In this document: positions 43,982 to 54,143 of the stretch, piece after piece
Position numbering within the stretch: the stretch's first letter is position 1
Layout of the letters: each line of letters starts with the position of its first letter
From: Arachnopeziza araneosa
Taxonomy: Eukaryota > Ascomycota > Leotiomycetes > Helotiales > Arachnopezizaceae
NCBI GenBank assembly: GCA_003988855.1
Contig: QYAI01000034.1
Span: forward strand, 152,646-216,645
Direction: 5' to 3'
Length of the DNA: 64,000 nucleotides
Position numbers and translations under genes: made by a program
Notes under the pieces: generated by a model
The model's database searches: none
The model's input: the letters and a program-made list of their open reading frames with translations, nothing else
Told to the model about the DNA's origin: nothing

Positions 43982-44821
43982 TCAAGATTGCACTTCAAGC
44001 ATTGTACACGCCATCATGATCTTTCTCGTAAGCTCCTGGACCTGGGGGACTCCTTTCTCAGTAAATGAAGCTTGAAATGTTCTGCCGTCACACATTCCCA
44101 TGGGATCATATCTTACCTTGTCCTCCGCAAAGATATTGAAGTGGTGACCGGCGATGCTCAGCACCATCCTGATGAACTTGTGCTCATAATCATCCCATCC
44201 GAGCCGCTGGGTCTGGCGGGCGATGTCGACGGTGGCCACTTCTTCGCCCTGACCCAACACGGAGTCGGTTGCCTTGAGGAGGATGGCTGGTGGTGGAAGT
44301 GTGTCCTTGTCGTCCCAGGTTGGGGGGTCCCATTCGCCAACCATCCGCCGGGCATTGCGAAAGGCTTCTTGCACTTGAAGTCCAAGCGATGCATTGGGAC
44401 TCGACGCGGGAAGTTCAAAGTGGTCGCGCGTCGTCATCTCATCCGCCGTGTGGAACTTGGGGTAAGCGATATCCACAAGAAGGAGGCCCGATACCGCGAC
44501 ATCGTCATCTTGGGCGAGCAAGCGTGCGATTTCGAGAGCCAGCAAACCTCCGAGAGACCACCCGCCGATGAGGACCTTGCCCGAAGGCACGACGGATTTG
44601 ATCAGGGGTACATAGGCTTGGGCCATCTGGCGGAGCCCACCCTCCCAGTTCCCGCCGGACTCAAAACGCGGGTTATAGATGCCGTACACTGCGCGGCCTA
44701 GTGGGCCCAGCCAGAAATAACTGAATATGAGGCCGCTGCCGTCATGTATGAGCACCAAAGGCGTGCGAGTTGTCTGTCTTGCAGGGCCCGCTTGGATCAG
44801 GCTAGGGTTGGCTTCAAGCAT
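43982..44821 (-). CDS. Stand-alone thioesterase (alpha/beta hydrolase)
   Basis: 279 residues, one exon, resembling the thioesterase domains of PKS and NRPS enzymes. It hydrolyses or transfers thioester-bound acyl chains. The nucleophile elbow is GGWSLGG (Ser89). The acid is probably Asp117 in LLLVDIAYP after strand 6, as in PKS/NRPS thioesterases, and the base is His226 or His227 in IAGHHFNIF. The oxyanion-side strand PLVLIHDGSG lies near residue 21. No signal peptide, so it is cytosolic. Its stop is 178 bp from the convergent NRPS stop, marking the right end of the intact cluster. Since neither PKS nor NRPS has its own thioesterase, it may unload the PKS chain, hydrolyse mis-primed carriers, or help release the peptide. 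Intact. Confidence 0.88.
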   Translation of the reverse strand: MLEANPSLIQAGPARQTTRTPLVLIHDGSGLIFSYFWLGPLGRAVYGIYNPRFESGGNWEGGLRQMAQAYVPLIKSVVPSGKVLIGGWSLGGLLALEIARLLAQDDDVAVSGLLLVDIAYPKFHTADEMTTRDHFELPASSPNASLGLQVQEAFRNARRMVGEWDPPTWDDKDTLPPPAILLKATDSVLGQGEEVATVDIARQTQRLGWDDYEHKFIRMVLSIAGHHFNIFAEDKVRYDPMGMCDGRTFQASFTEKGVPQVQELTRKIMMACTMLEVQS

Positions 44822-45246
44822 GATGACGGTCCCGTGTGATGAATGTTATGCTTCAAACCGAGATTCAAAGGATAGAAGAAGATCGAGTTAGCAGCAGCTC
44901 GGGTAAAGTAGAAAAAGGCTCAGATGGAGTCGGCGCAAAAAGCTCCGACATAGTAGAAAGTTTCTGGACCAGCCGATATTTAGCCGGCTGTTTATATAAA
45001 CCCTAACTTGATTAAGATTAATTAAAGTCTAACTCAAAGATGAATGAAAGGAAGTCATGAGCAAGTAGCTCTATGACAAGAAAGAGCTAGTCTAACTGAG
45101 TATCATCCTTTAAAATATTAAAAATACTGTACATCCGCTCTCAGTATAAATATTCCCAAGGTATCTCATATCACCGAAAACACCGATTCAGCCCAACAAA
45201 ACCCCAATTGTATGCTGTCCAATGCTAACACAAATACCTCCATACA
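44822..45246. other. Upstream region of thioesterase, no gene
   Basis: Intergenic. AT-rich from about 44,990. It presumably contains the thioesterase promoter. No coding frame or repeat was recognised. Confidence 0.4.
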
Positions 45247-45863
45247 GCTAATCAAACAATCTTATCAGCCACATGCTCCGGATAAGGATTAACCTTCGTC
45301 GCCAGCTTCTCCTCCTGAGCCCTCCTAACCAACCCCTTCCCCTCCTCCAACCAAGTCTCCTATCCGGGGATCGAATTCTCATGTGTGAATGCATCAAAGA
45401 ACGGCGCAGCCCCGGTATGGAAACTCTACGTACCATTTAGTCCCTTCTCAACCACAAACCTCGGTAATTTCGCCTTAGCGCTACAGAAGTAAAAATATAA
45501 CACCATGGTAAGTCTCTCTAATCTGGCAATATATCGTTGTTTGGAAATGGTATCATTGTAATCACTACTACCGGAGGGTTTCTACTACGCGATGCGCCAA
45601 CGGAATTGCAGCAGCACGAGACCGAGTTGCAAGACGAAAGTTTTGGCTCCGTGTGGGTGCTTGAAGATCTCTTGCTTGTTGAGGGCTTTTGGGAGGGATT
45701 CGAAAGCCATGTTTTCGAGAGTGCGGCAGACAATGCAGGAGAGTTGCGCGGCGAGGAAGAGGAGTTCTTCTTCGGCGGGGTTCTCGATGTTGAGGGGTTT
45801 GGGAAGCCGGAGCTGTGGGTAGGCATGAGGCTGAAACTGACACGGCTTGGCATTTGGTCCCAT
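45247..45863 (-). pseudogene. Unidentified gene relic
   Basis: Two protein-like stretches on the minus strand. One runs from an ATG at 45863 to 45585 (92 codons) and contains NPAEEELLFLAAQLSCIVCR. The second, at about 45,470-45,247, contains FVVEKGL, then GAAPFFDAFTHENSIPG, then a tail ending PYPEHVADKIV. An in-frame TAG at 45360-45362 interrupts the second stretch, and a frame change or intron separates the two. I cannot name the family and they may not belong to one gene. Coding-like composition plus an internal stop suggests a decayed gene. Confidence 0.35.
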
Positions 45864-46431
45864 TGATGTAAGACTGCCTGTTTGATTTATGTTAATTTGA
45901 AATTCCGTTTAATTGAATATGCCATCCTTACCAGAAGATCACCGTCAGGATCTAGATTACTGACACACTTCTCACATCCCAAAGCACCTGGCAATTCATT
46001 GTCTAAAAAGCCTCTGAAATCGATATCACCGTCTAGATTCGACCGTTGTTGGCTTATCCTAGTTAGGAATTTGAAAATGTGAGAGAAGTTGAGTGTTTAT
46101 AAAGGGCTGCCTCGTGGATTTGAAAAAGCACTAATGTTGAACCTAGCTTTGTGCTCATCAACCAAAGATAGCAGCTTGTTGAAATCGATTTTTTAGGTAA
46201 CATTTTAGTGATGCGTTTCGTCCCGTCAATTGTCAAGTAGTCTATCTGCCGTTGGGAGAAGTAATTACAACTTCCTCCTTAGATGATCTCGATAAAATGA
46301 GCTTTGAGACATAGCTGTTCAGTAAACGTGACTTTTGCAAGATTGGAACATCTGTTACATAGCTTGCCACCAATACCGCCGGTACACTATACTTATGAGC
46401 TTCATCCCTAGCAAAAAAACAAGTGAACTTA
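45864..46431. other. Intergenic, no supported gene
   Basis: AT-rich spacer between two relics. No coding stretch longer than about 65 codons and nothing recognisable. Confidence 0.35.
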
Positions 46432-47403
46432 CAGAGACTTTCTTTGTACGACATAGTATACAGACATTCTTTTCTCGTCTGATTTTGCAATCTCCGAAGC
46501 TTTCTCCTTCGGCAAGGGACTACGCCTACCAATAAGGTATCGTTTAGCGCTAGTTTCCATGGTAAAATCCCCGAAGCCGTTATCGTGAAGCACATGCAGT
46601 AGCTGCTGGTGATATTCAGGATTGGAGGTGTGTAGAAGCAATGAAATAATATCTCTAATATAGGTAGTTTGAGAGACTGTAGTATTGGCATTTTATTGAT
46701 CAGATATCGCTCCTAAAGAATCTTCCCCTGACAGCAACACAGGATGTTTGCCGAAATTAGGAGAGATTTGTTTAAGCATAGGCTGCCAAACATCTTGCTC
46801 CCTAATTCCTAGCGTCCTAAGGTTGTTGTCTTGCATGCTATATTGGTATTGAGGGGGAAGTTGCCAATCAAAAAGGTTTTGCTGCGGACACTCAAGATTT
46901 AATAGCTGTGTCCTTTCACTAGGAGGTAAGGAGAAGCACCGACCTGCCGATTCCTCGCTATCAACGACGTGCAATGCGTGGTCAGAGCTCATGCGTGTAC
47001 CTGTTACTCCAAAATCGTCTATGTGATCCTGCATCTACAAAGACTTAGAGGTAATCTCTGATTCTATGTTTTGTAAAGGATAAACATGATTTCCAGATTT
47101 TCCCCAAGAGCCACGAGCGATATCATTCTGCGGACTGCTTTTTGGAGCGGGAAATAGAACATTATTCAGCTGCTGTGTTTCAATCTGAGAATCTCCCTTG
47201 AATGTCTGCCCGGGTTCACTGTACGCCAAATCTTGGTATTGAGGCCAAGTGCTCCTCCATTTGTAAGGTAAAGGGGTAGTGAAAAGTTGTGACAAATCGA
47301 CCTGCGGGATCTCGTGGCTCCCTCTACTCGCAGCGCTATTGGCTGCTTCGGAGAAGCTAGGAGGATGTGAATGAGGGATTGTCCTTCCTTGTCGAGAGGC
47401 TGA
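46429..47403 (-). pseudogene. Ser/Pro/Gln-rich unknown protein, interrupted by stops
   Basis: One minus-strand frame stays protein-like from about 47,403 to 46,429 but carries in-frame stops: TAG at 47035-47037 and TAA at 46693-46695 (a further TAG at 47404-47406 bounds it upstream). The stretches on both sides continue in the same frame and same style, for example ...ENIESEITSKSL before and MQDHIDDFG after the first stop, and ISDQ before and NANTTVSQTTYIRD after the second. Each stop is one C-to-T change from a Gln codon. The C-terminal part (FGDFTMETSAKRYLIGRR) is basic. I do not recognise the family; a fungal DNA-binding or regulatory protein is possible. Confidence 0.5.
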
Positions 47404-47406
47404 CTA

Positions 47407-48054
47407 ATTCCCGGTGCTTCTTTAGAGAGACTAATTCTTATTGATAGGAACAATCTCTGTGCTTAATGAGTCCCAGCAATCAATAAAGGTTAAACATTCA
47501 CCCTTCAGTAAAATTGGTAGACTAGATCCTCCTTGAGGATCGGGTGGGCCCAGAGAGGGCTTTTTCTGGCTTCTTCGTGACCCCCAGAAACGAAGGGTTT
47601 GAAGGTCGAGGAGATGGGAGGGAGATGACGGTGGGAGAGATGAGTGCAAGGGTCGCGTAGGCGGCCAATGGGTACGCGGTGCCTGGCATGAGCGGTGTAG
47701 TATCAGTAGAGGAGAGGGTATGCGGTTAGCCGAGAACTGGTTAGCAGACCCCCGAAAGAGCGACTAAACTCTCTGAAAACAGCATCTCGCTAACCGTTAC
47801 GCTGTGTAAAAGAGTATTTATTGATAACTTGTTCTTTGCATAAGCAGCCTGAGTTCTTATATCAGTTTAAACAGTGGTGTTGTCTGGAGAATGTGCTCTG
47901 TGTCTGACTCTAGCTTATTCATACAAACACCGGCCTCGCCATACAAATCATGAGATTGGCAAGTGAAATAACCAAACCGTCGATAAACTGCCACTTCGTT
48001 ACTGACTTCTTTCATCAAGCCTAGGAAAAGACCCTCAACTGTCCTAAATTTATT
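47407..48054. other. Intergenic, no supported gene
   Basis: Spacer between two pseudogenes. A 72-codon minus-strand frame at 47431-47649 is Ser/Pro-rich and could be an upstream exon of the neighbouring relic, but there is no clear splice support. Confidence 0.3.
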
Positions 48055-48945
48055 CTATACGGGCAATAGCTTTGTGTGACTAATGCAAGATAGGACTAGT
48101 CTATCGAGCTCGATAAGAATTTGGCTATTACTAGACGTATTTTTGTGCACCTTGGAAGCAGCGACATAGAAGTTTCGCTCAGAACGTCGTCTTTTCCAGA
48201 TTTCAGGCTTGAATACTACTGAAATTAAGTTGCCACCTAATAGCATAGAGTCTTTTTGGGGTATACCGGCTGGCTTCTCGAAATCGCCAATTGAATCAAC
48301 TCTGATAAGGTATGTACGGCCAAATGGTGGTCGGAAGTTAATTTTCGTAAACCTCGTTCTACCAGAGCATGAGGCCCACGACCAGGATGGTGCATAATCA
48401 AAGTTCCCTTTGTCTTTGCTCCAGTGAGAGCAGTTTTCGTCTCGGGCTCATAACAACTGTTCTGGAAGACATGGTTTCCATGTGGCAGCAATGTAGTCGT
48501 CGGACTGGAATGCATACAGGTTCATAATACTAGTTGCTATACTACTTATGGCAACCAATCTATCGCTTTCTTTTGTGAGCTCGGTTTTTGAGTAGAATCT
48601 CACAATAGAACACCAGATGCTGTGGAGATCTCGAGCTGCTTGCGCTTTATCCGCGCCTTGCCTCGGAGTTTGGAGCTAAGTCTTTAGCCTCTGCACAAAG
48701 TCGTCAACAAATGTAGGCTGATCCGGGGTATCAACACCAATCGGGAACGTCTCAGATGCGTGTAAAGCTACACACTTCCAATATAATTGGGGCCCAAAAT
48801 GAACGGTCCGCTTTGATAGTAGACGCTCCTGGAAAGTCCAGCCACGCTGGTAGAGTGGCGAATTGTCCACGCGATCTCTAAATTCGTTGGGGCGCCAGCA
48901 CAAGAAGCAACGGACAGAAGTACCATATTGTTGCGAAAGGACGGC
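48055..48945 (-). pseudogene. HET-domain (heterokaryon incompatibility) protein, truncated and with stops
   Basis: HET-domain proteins act in fungal self/non-self recognition and trigger cell death on hyphal fusion. The minus-strand frame contains the strong family signature LYQRGWTFQERLLS followed by HFGPQLYWKC, then an SKTELTKESDRLVAISSIA stretch, a DDYIAATW motif, and the late SWSWAS motif. The frame is continuous from about 48,945 to 48,055 but broken by TAG at 48676-48678 (one step from a Gln codon) and TGA at 48448-48450 (TGG to TGA). The N-terminal half of the HET domain is missing: upstream of about 48,945 the sequence is unrelated. So it is both truncated and mutated, and not expected to function. 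Confidence 0.8.
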
Positions 48946-49099
48946 CTGCAGTCAGAGCGATAGCTTTAGCGTGTTAGGGCTCTGTTTTAACTCGTTTCAG
49001 GGCCTCAGGCCCTGTTTCATCAGTTAAATCAGTAAGCCTATATATAGGGTGCACTTCCCACTGTAGAATTGATTCTTCACCACTGAAAAACTCCATTTT

Positions 49100-49616
49100 T
49101 GCACCTATTTTGAACACACTCTAAAAGCCAACACTATTGGCGCTTGCCTCTATGCCTTAGGGAAAGTTAAAGAGAGCCGAGACAACTTTGAATCTGCTCG
49201 AGAATGTTTGCTCGAAAGGGACGGAAAACACAATGAATTTTCGGCATCAATATCAAGCTAGCTGACTGCGGTATGTCTACAGGAGAATTTAAAGAAGCTC
49301 AGTAAGTCCATTTACATTCCTGAAATCAGTGAAAGCTAACTAGATAGCGCTTTATTACAATCAGCCATGGAGTATTTTCAGGTCGAAAGTTCGGAATCAA
49401 AACAACGACAACTAGCTCGCATCTTACATCGTCAAAGCCTTGTATATGAAGCCGAGAAAAATGGCATCATGCACAGTGCGTTCAATGCTGCAGCTCGTGA
49501 CGCATTGGCATAAGTCATGAAAGCTTCCGGAAATACAGGAGTTCTTGATCCCACGCCAACCACTTCTTTGAGTCAACAGCTGTTTGACGAACTGGTCGAT
49601 CCATGGTATCGCTGAG
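49100..49616 (+). pseudogene. TPR-like protein remnant
   Basis: Tetratricopeptide-like helix pairs are readable, such as NTIGACLYALGKVKESRD and LARILHRQSLVYEAEKNG, with the family's spaced small and aromatic residues. A frame change or intron and a TAG occur near 49,255-49,260. A probable intron lies at about 49,300-49,346 and an in-frame TAA at 49511-49513 interrupts the last stretch before a natural-looking end at DPWYR near 49,615. It may be the C-terminal repeat part of a STAND/NLR-type protein, which would fit the adjacent HET relic, but no nucleotide-binding domain is present. Confidence 0.45.
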
Positions 49617-50232
49617 AAAATAGACTGGGAGTTGATGTTGTACTTACAGAAGTCAACCGTAATCCTGCATGTAGTATTTCATGATTGTCACTAATCACGA
49701 AAGTACGACTAAATTGAAGACCCTGAATACTGAATTTGCGGTTTATACGACCTCTTAAGATGGATGTTCTAATTGGAATGAAGTTTTATTCGACTCAAAT
49801 AGTATTACTATATATATTAAGGGAATGCAAACCATTTTATTACTTCAATCTTTAGAGCCATTATGTCGCACCAACCAAACAATAATGTCTCTTCGTGCCT
49901 ATTGCTATATCTAAAATACCCGGATGAGCTTAGTATATCAAGATAAAACTATGGTGATCAGCACATAATCTAAAGAAGCAATGTTTAGCAACTGATATAG
50001 AGCGAAGAGTAGATAGTTAAAGTGCGACTGCGAAGATAAATATCACTCATACAGGCATGTAATTGAGCCTGAGCGCCGACGCTGACTAACCGCATCCGAA
50101 ATAAATTCAACAAATTGTCGTCTGAGATAACTACAACTATCCATCTAATATTATGAGATATAATTAAAGCCCTTTTGTATTGACCATGACTATGATACAT
50201 GCTCTAGATTCCAGCGTTCAACCAAGACGTCA
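49617..50232. other. AT-rich spacer, no gene
   Basis: No supported coding frame. Composition is AT-rich and no repeat was identified. Confidence 0.4.
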
Positions 50233-51357
50233 CTAGGCTCCACCACCAAAGAACTCTGAGCGCCAGGGTGCTACCGCTGTTAGTGGGGCCACAGGCGGCG
50301 TATATAAATCCTCCGCGTTAGCATAAAGCCACACGTTCGCGTCTGTTGGCAGCGTCGCCGCGTGTACGGGGATCTCAATTGGCGCGAATGGCGCGCCGTG
50401 GTTTCGCTGCAATAGATTTACAGGCAGCGAGTTTGTCACGGTCGCGTCATGCTCGGACGGTGCTGGATGTTGGATCTGGTGATTGGGATTGCCTATGGAT
50501 GTCTCTGGGCTCACCATTTCAGGATCAAATCCTGCAGGCCGTGGCAGGCAGTAGGGTTGGAGTGATGAGGAATTGTTCTCCAGCGCGCTCTGTGGGCTTG
50601 TTTGTTGGGACGTAAAACCGGCCGGTCTGAGGGACTCGTAGATGGCCCCAGTCCATGGTCTCAGCGATCGGTCAGAAGTGCTCTCCGATTCCGACCCTAT
50701 GCTCGTCATTGCTGTCTCCGGTACAAATTTAACCTGGCCGGCGACCATGCCTCTGTTGTACGACGAGGAGCTCGCTGCAGTCCCACCAGAAATTGCAGAG
50801 CTTGGCGAGGCTTGGTAGTGGTGCCCCGCCAGTCGATGAATCAAGGCGTTCATCGGTGCTCTTGATGATTCGTGGCTGGCCTGTTCATGACTCCCATGGG
50901 GGCTTATATGAACGCCCGAGTACCCTTGCGGCCGAAAGTTGCCTGGTATAGCAGAGGCGGAGACTCCCGGAAACTGGAAAGACTGGTCCTGGTAGGAGGA
51001 TGGAGAGGGCTCTGGAATGATGTGGCGAGGACTTGATCGCACGAAGCTATCTAGACTTGCATTTGGGGCCAGCGTCCAGCTTCTTTCAAACGTAGGAGTT
51101 GGAGGGATAATGCGGGAAGCCGAGTCATCCAAGGCAATTGGAAAATCACCTCGGAAACCGCCGTGAAGAGTCGCGCGGTCTTGTGTCTCTGTCGCATCTG
51201 ATATGGACTCCGGAATCGTAGATAGAGACCACTCTCTAGGATAAGCATCCAAGAGAGCGGGCGCCTCGGTGACACTGGGAGAGGGTCGCTTGTTCTGGGA
51301 GAGCGTCCAGCTCGAGGAGAAAGATGTCAGGCTTGGAGGTTGTTCTTCTGGCTCCAT
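50233..51357 (-). CDS. Ser/Pro-rich hypothetical protein with repeated W-(T/S)-L motifs
   Basis: 374 residues from the ATG at 51357, one exon. An upstream in-frame extension exists but has no ATG. Unrecognised. The sequence is rich in Ser, Pro, Gln and Ala and probably disordered throughout. Three related segments are visible near the N-terminus: SSSWTLSQN (about residue 15), REWSLSTI (about 41) and RSWTLAPN (about 91). No signal peptide, membrane helix or zinc motif. The length of the open frame and its amino-acid bias argue for a real gene, but with no recognised family the evidence is moderate. It diverges from the CorA-like gene at 51847 across 490 bp. Confidence 0.55.
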   Translation of the reverse strand: MEPEEQPPSLTSFSSSWTLSQNKRPSPSVTEAPALLDAYPREWSLSTIPESISDATETQDRATLHGGFRGDFPIALDDSASRIIPPTPTFERSWTLAPNASLDSFVRSSPRHIIPEPSPSSYQDQSFQFPGVSASAIPGNFRPQGYSGVHISPHGSHEQASHESSRAPMNALIHRLAGHHYQASPSSAISGGTAASSSSYNRGMVAGQVKFVPETAMTSIGSESESTSDRSLRPWTGAIYESLRPAGFTSQQTSPQSALENNSSSLQPYCLPRPAGFDPEMVSPETSIGNPNHQIQHPAPSEHDATVTNSLPVNLLQRNHGAPFAPIEIPVHAATLPTDANVWLYANAEDLYTPPVAPLTAVAPWRSEFFGGGA

Positions 51358-51846
51358 CGCCCTTTTTGCGAGGAAACATTTTCTTGGGCAAGAGCCGAAG
51401 CCATGCGCATTAAACAAGTGGCAGCTGCAGGTGGAGCTGAAACGATGCACAGCTTGTCAGGTAACGTGGCAAAACCAAAGAATTGACGATACGAGTATTG
51501 CACAGCCACACTCAGCCAAACAACACTGCCGCAGTTCGCTTTCAGCAGGCAGAATCCCAGGCAGGGTCCTAGGCAAAATCTCAACCCTAACGTTGCGAGA
51601 GTCTAAGCTCAATATACTTATGAATCTATTCCATCTGATTAATTACTCGTAACAAACCCGAGGACCACCTTGAAAGAAAGTGTCAAAAGAAACTGCTATC
51701 CGCTATGGAAACGTTAAGTCCTACTTCGACCGAGGGCTCCCAAGGAGGGCAGGGATTGGTGAGCTCAACATCCCAATGGCCATTCAACGCAGCGTGCTTC
51801 GATCCTGTTCTGTAGGTGAAGCCAGAAAGTTCAACTGAATGCCGAT
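51358..51846. promoter_or_regulatory. Divergent upstream region
   Basis: 490 bp between the starts of the Ser/Pro-rich gene (-) and the CorA-like gene (+). No gene inside. No specific site was recognised. Confidence 0.35.
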
Positions 51847-53880
51847 ATGAGCTTACTAATGATGGCATTGGTCGGAAGCGATTATGAGAATGATGTTGCG
51901 GATGCTTTCAAGGATATGGAAAAGGACCACCTGGCCAAGACCACGTCGCTGTACGCCGTCTTGATAGGCGCTGATTACTCCCGTAAGTACCACCAGGGCT
52001 GTATGTTCCGAATTCATATAGACATTATTCTCATCAAAAGTGTTGAGATGTTCGGGAGTCAGTTCTTGACGACCGAGAGATGGCGGCATTACTGTCCGCT
52101 CCGGTAAATGTAGCCTCCGCTTTCAATACGAAGTTGTGCTATCCTAACACTCTACAGGGTCGTGATAAGGGGTCTCCTGGACTTGAATTATTGTATGCAC
52201 AGTCTCGCACTATCCATCCCAGAGAGTTTACTGACACGTAACCAAGTGCAACGTCCAGGCTATCCCCAAAGACTGCTGCTCAATCAACAACGGCACGAAA
52301 TGAGCGTGGGAGGCTCCAGATCAGCCCGCAGATTTTTAGACTCCTACTGTCGACGTTCAATGTTCCTGTCGCTTTTGTCACGGCGGTTGCGCGTCCGTAC
52401 ATGGTTTGTGGGACCGGGTTTCGTCGAATATCGCCTCATGCTTGGGATCATTGGTGCCTGATTCCCGTGAGGACGGTGGCGCCGTGCCGTGCTCAGGCAA
52501 AGGATCACACTAATAGCACGGCTGGAAGTAATCAGTTGGATCCGTTTCACTACATCCACCTCTCTGGCGCGAAGGCTGACATTCGCGGCTCGTACATCGG
52601 CCTCTTCATTCGGCACAGCCCTCGCGAAGGAAGGACCACGATTATATCTTTCAACCTCCTAGACCATCGCTCACGAGATCTCATTGAGGAACCTCTAAGT
52701 CGCGCTCGGGATGCGATAAGACGATCGTCGGGCCAGGGCTTGGCGATCAACCCTCAATTCATACACGTGATCTATCTATCAAGTGCGCTGAGATGGTGGA
52801 ACAACGTGCTGCTCTGCTTTAACCAGCAACTCGTGATGCATGTACGGTAGATCCCGGCCCGTACAGATCCCAATGGCCGCTACAAACACTAATACCTCGC
52901 CGTAGGAGAAGCAATTGCAGCAAGAGATCGCGGCCGAGACATCAGCCTTCTCAAACGAGAGCAAAGACATCAACACATCGCTGCACATCATGGCCGCTCA
53001 CCTGCATCGGTATAAATCCGAACTCCACCGCGTAGAGTGCATCCTCTCGGAGCTCAAGTCACCAAAATTCGACACCCTCGACGCAGCAGGCGAAGCGCGC
53101 TCCGGGGGGACAGAAGAACACCAAGACCGCCTCAAGATCGAGCAGCTGATAGGCCAGCTCAGCGTGACAATCAGTTTTTCGAACGAGCTCGAGAGAAAAG
53201 TGCATAATATCTTGACACTGGTAAGGCTGTTCAACTCATTGCGTCAGGCACAGACCTGGTCATGACAGCCCTTGACACTAACTCCAATCTCCGCGGCGCA
53301 GCTATTCAACCAGATCCAGGTGACCAACGACAGGACGATGCAGGCCATCCTCACCGCCGCTCAACAGGACAACAAACTCTCGCAGACCCTGGCGTTCCAG
53401 TCCCACGAACTCACACGGAGCATGAAGAACGACAGCGTGGCAATGAGAACGGTACGTAAACCCCCTGGTTTCTGTTCAGGGGAAGGGTAAACAGAGCTAA
53501 CCGAGGCCTTTCTAGATCGCCATCTTAACCATGCTGTTCCTGCCCGGGACCTTTTTCGCGGTAAGTCAAGTTCGCATCAGACACCGAAGCGACCCTCGTC
53601 TAGTCGTATAGTCCTCCGCTAAATGCCAACCCAGGCTATCTTCGCCATGCCGTTCTTCACCCAGACGCGGTATCTGGCGACCCCCGCTCAGGTCTGGATC
53701 TGGACTATCCTCACCGTGGTCGTCACGTTTGTCGCGTTCGGGGTCTTTGCAAATATCAATCGCAAGGCGGGGATGGCCATGTCCCGCCGAGAGATGAAGA
53801 AGGACGAGGAGGCTGGTGGGGGAGGAGGCATACCGCTCTCGAGTCAGCCGCAGTCGGTTTCTGCATTGGCGGGACCTTGA
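51847..53880 (+). pseudogene. CorA-like Mg2+-transporter-type protein, one in-frame stop
   Basis: Fungal CorA-like membrane protein. Inferred exons: 51847-51982, 52048-52103, 52158 to about 52847, about 52912-53220, 53302-53451, 53516-53560 and 53635-53880; junction phases fit and intron lengths are 54-81 bp. The conserved core includes FNVPVAFVTAVARPYMVCGTGFRR, a long coiled-coil-like helix, then SMKNDSVAMRT, a first membrane segment TMLFLPGTFFAAIF and a second one WIWTILTVVVTFVAF, ending in a short basic cytosolic tail. The canonical GMN is not seen, as is usual in this fungal subgroup. A TAA at 52239-52241 lies in frame inside the third exon (one step from CAA) and no intron of normal size removes it. 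Everything else is open, so this may be a recent nonsense allele or an error. Cation transport is not established. Confidence 0.6.
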
Positions 53881-54143
53881 AGGCACTGATTACGCACTCA
53901 ACGGCGGTTGCTCTTTCATGATGAATCTAACCACCTTTTGTCAAGTGGTAAATTTTATTTCGCATACGCAAAGATTTCGAGTTGCAGCAATAGAAGTTTA
54001 TATAGGTCACCGAATTCCTTGAAAACAAATAATATAATGCACAACCAAAAATATATTACTAGTACGCTTTGACATAGATCTGGAAGGTGAGCTCCGAGTC
54101 AGATAAACAGACAAAACTTATTGCATTGATGCTATGCTTTACA

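Noticed and set aside
46242..46691. 149-codon minus-strand frame
   Set aside because: It overlaps the better-supported relic in another frame and looks like random hydrophobic sequence.
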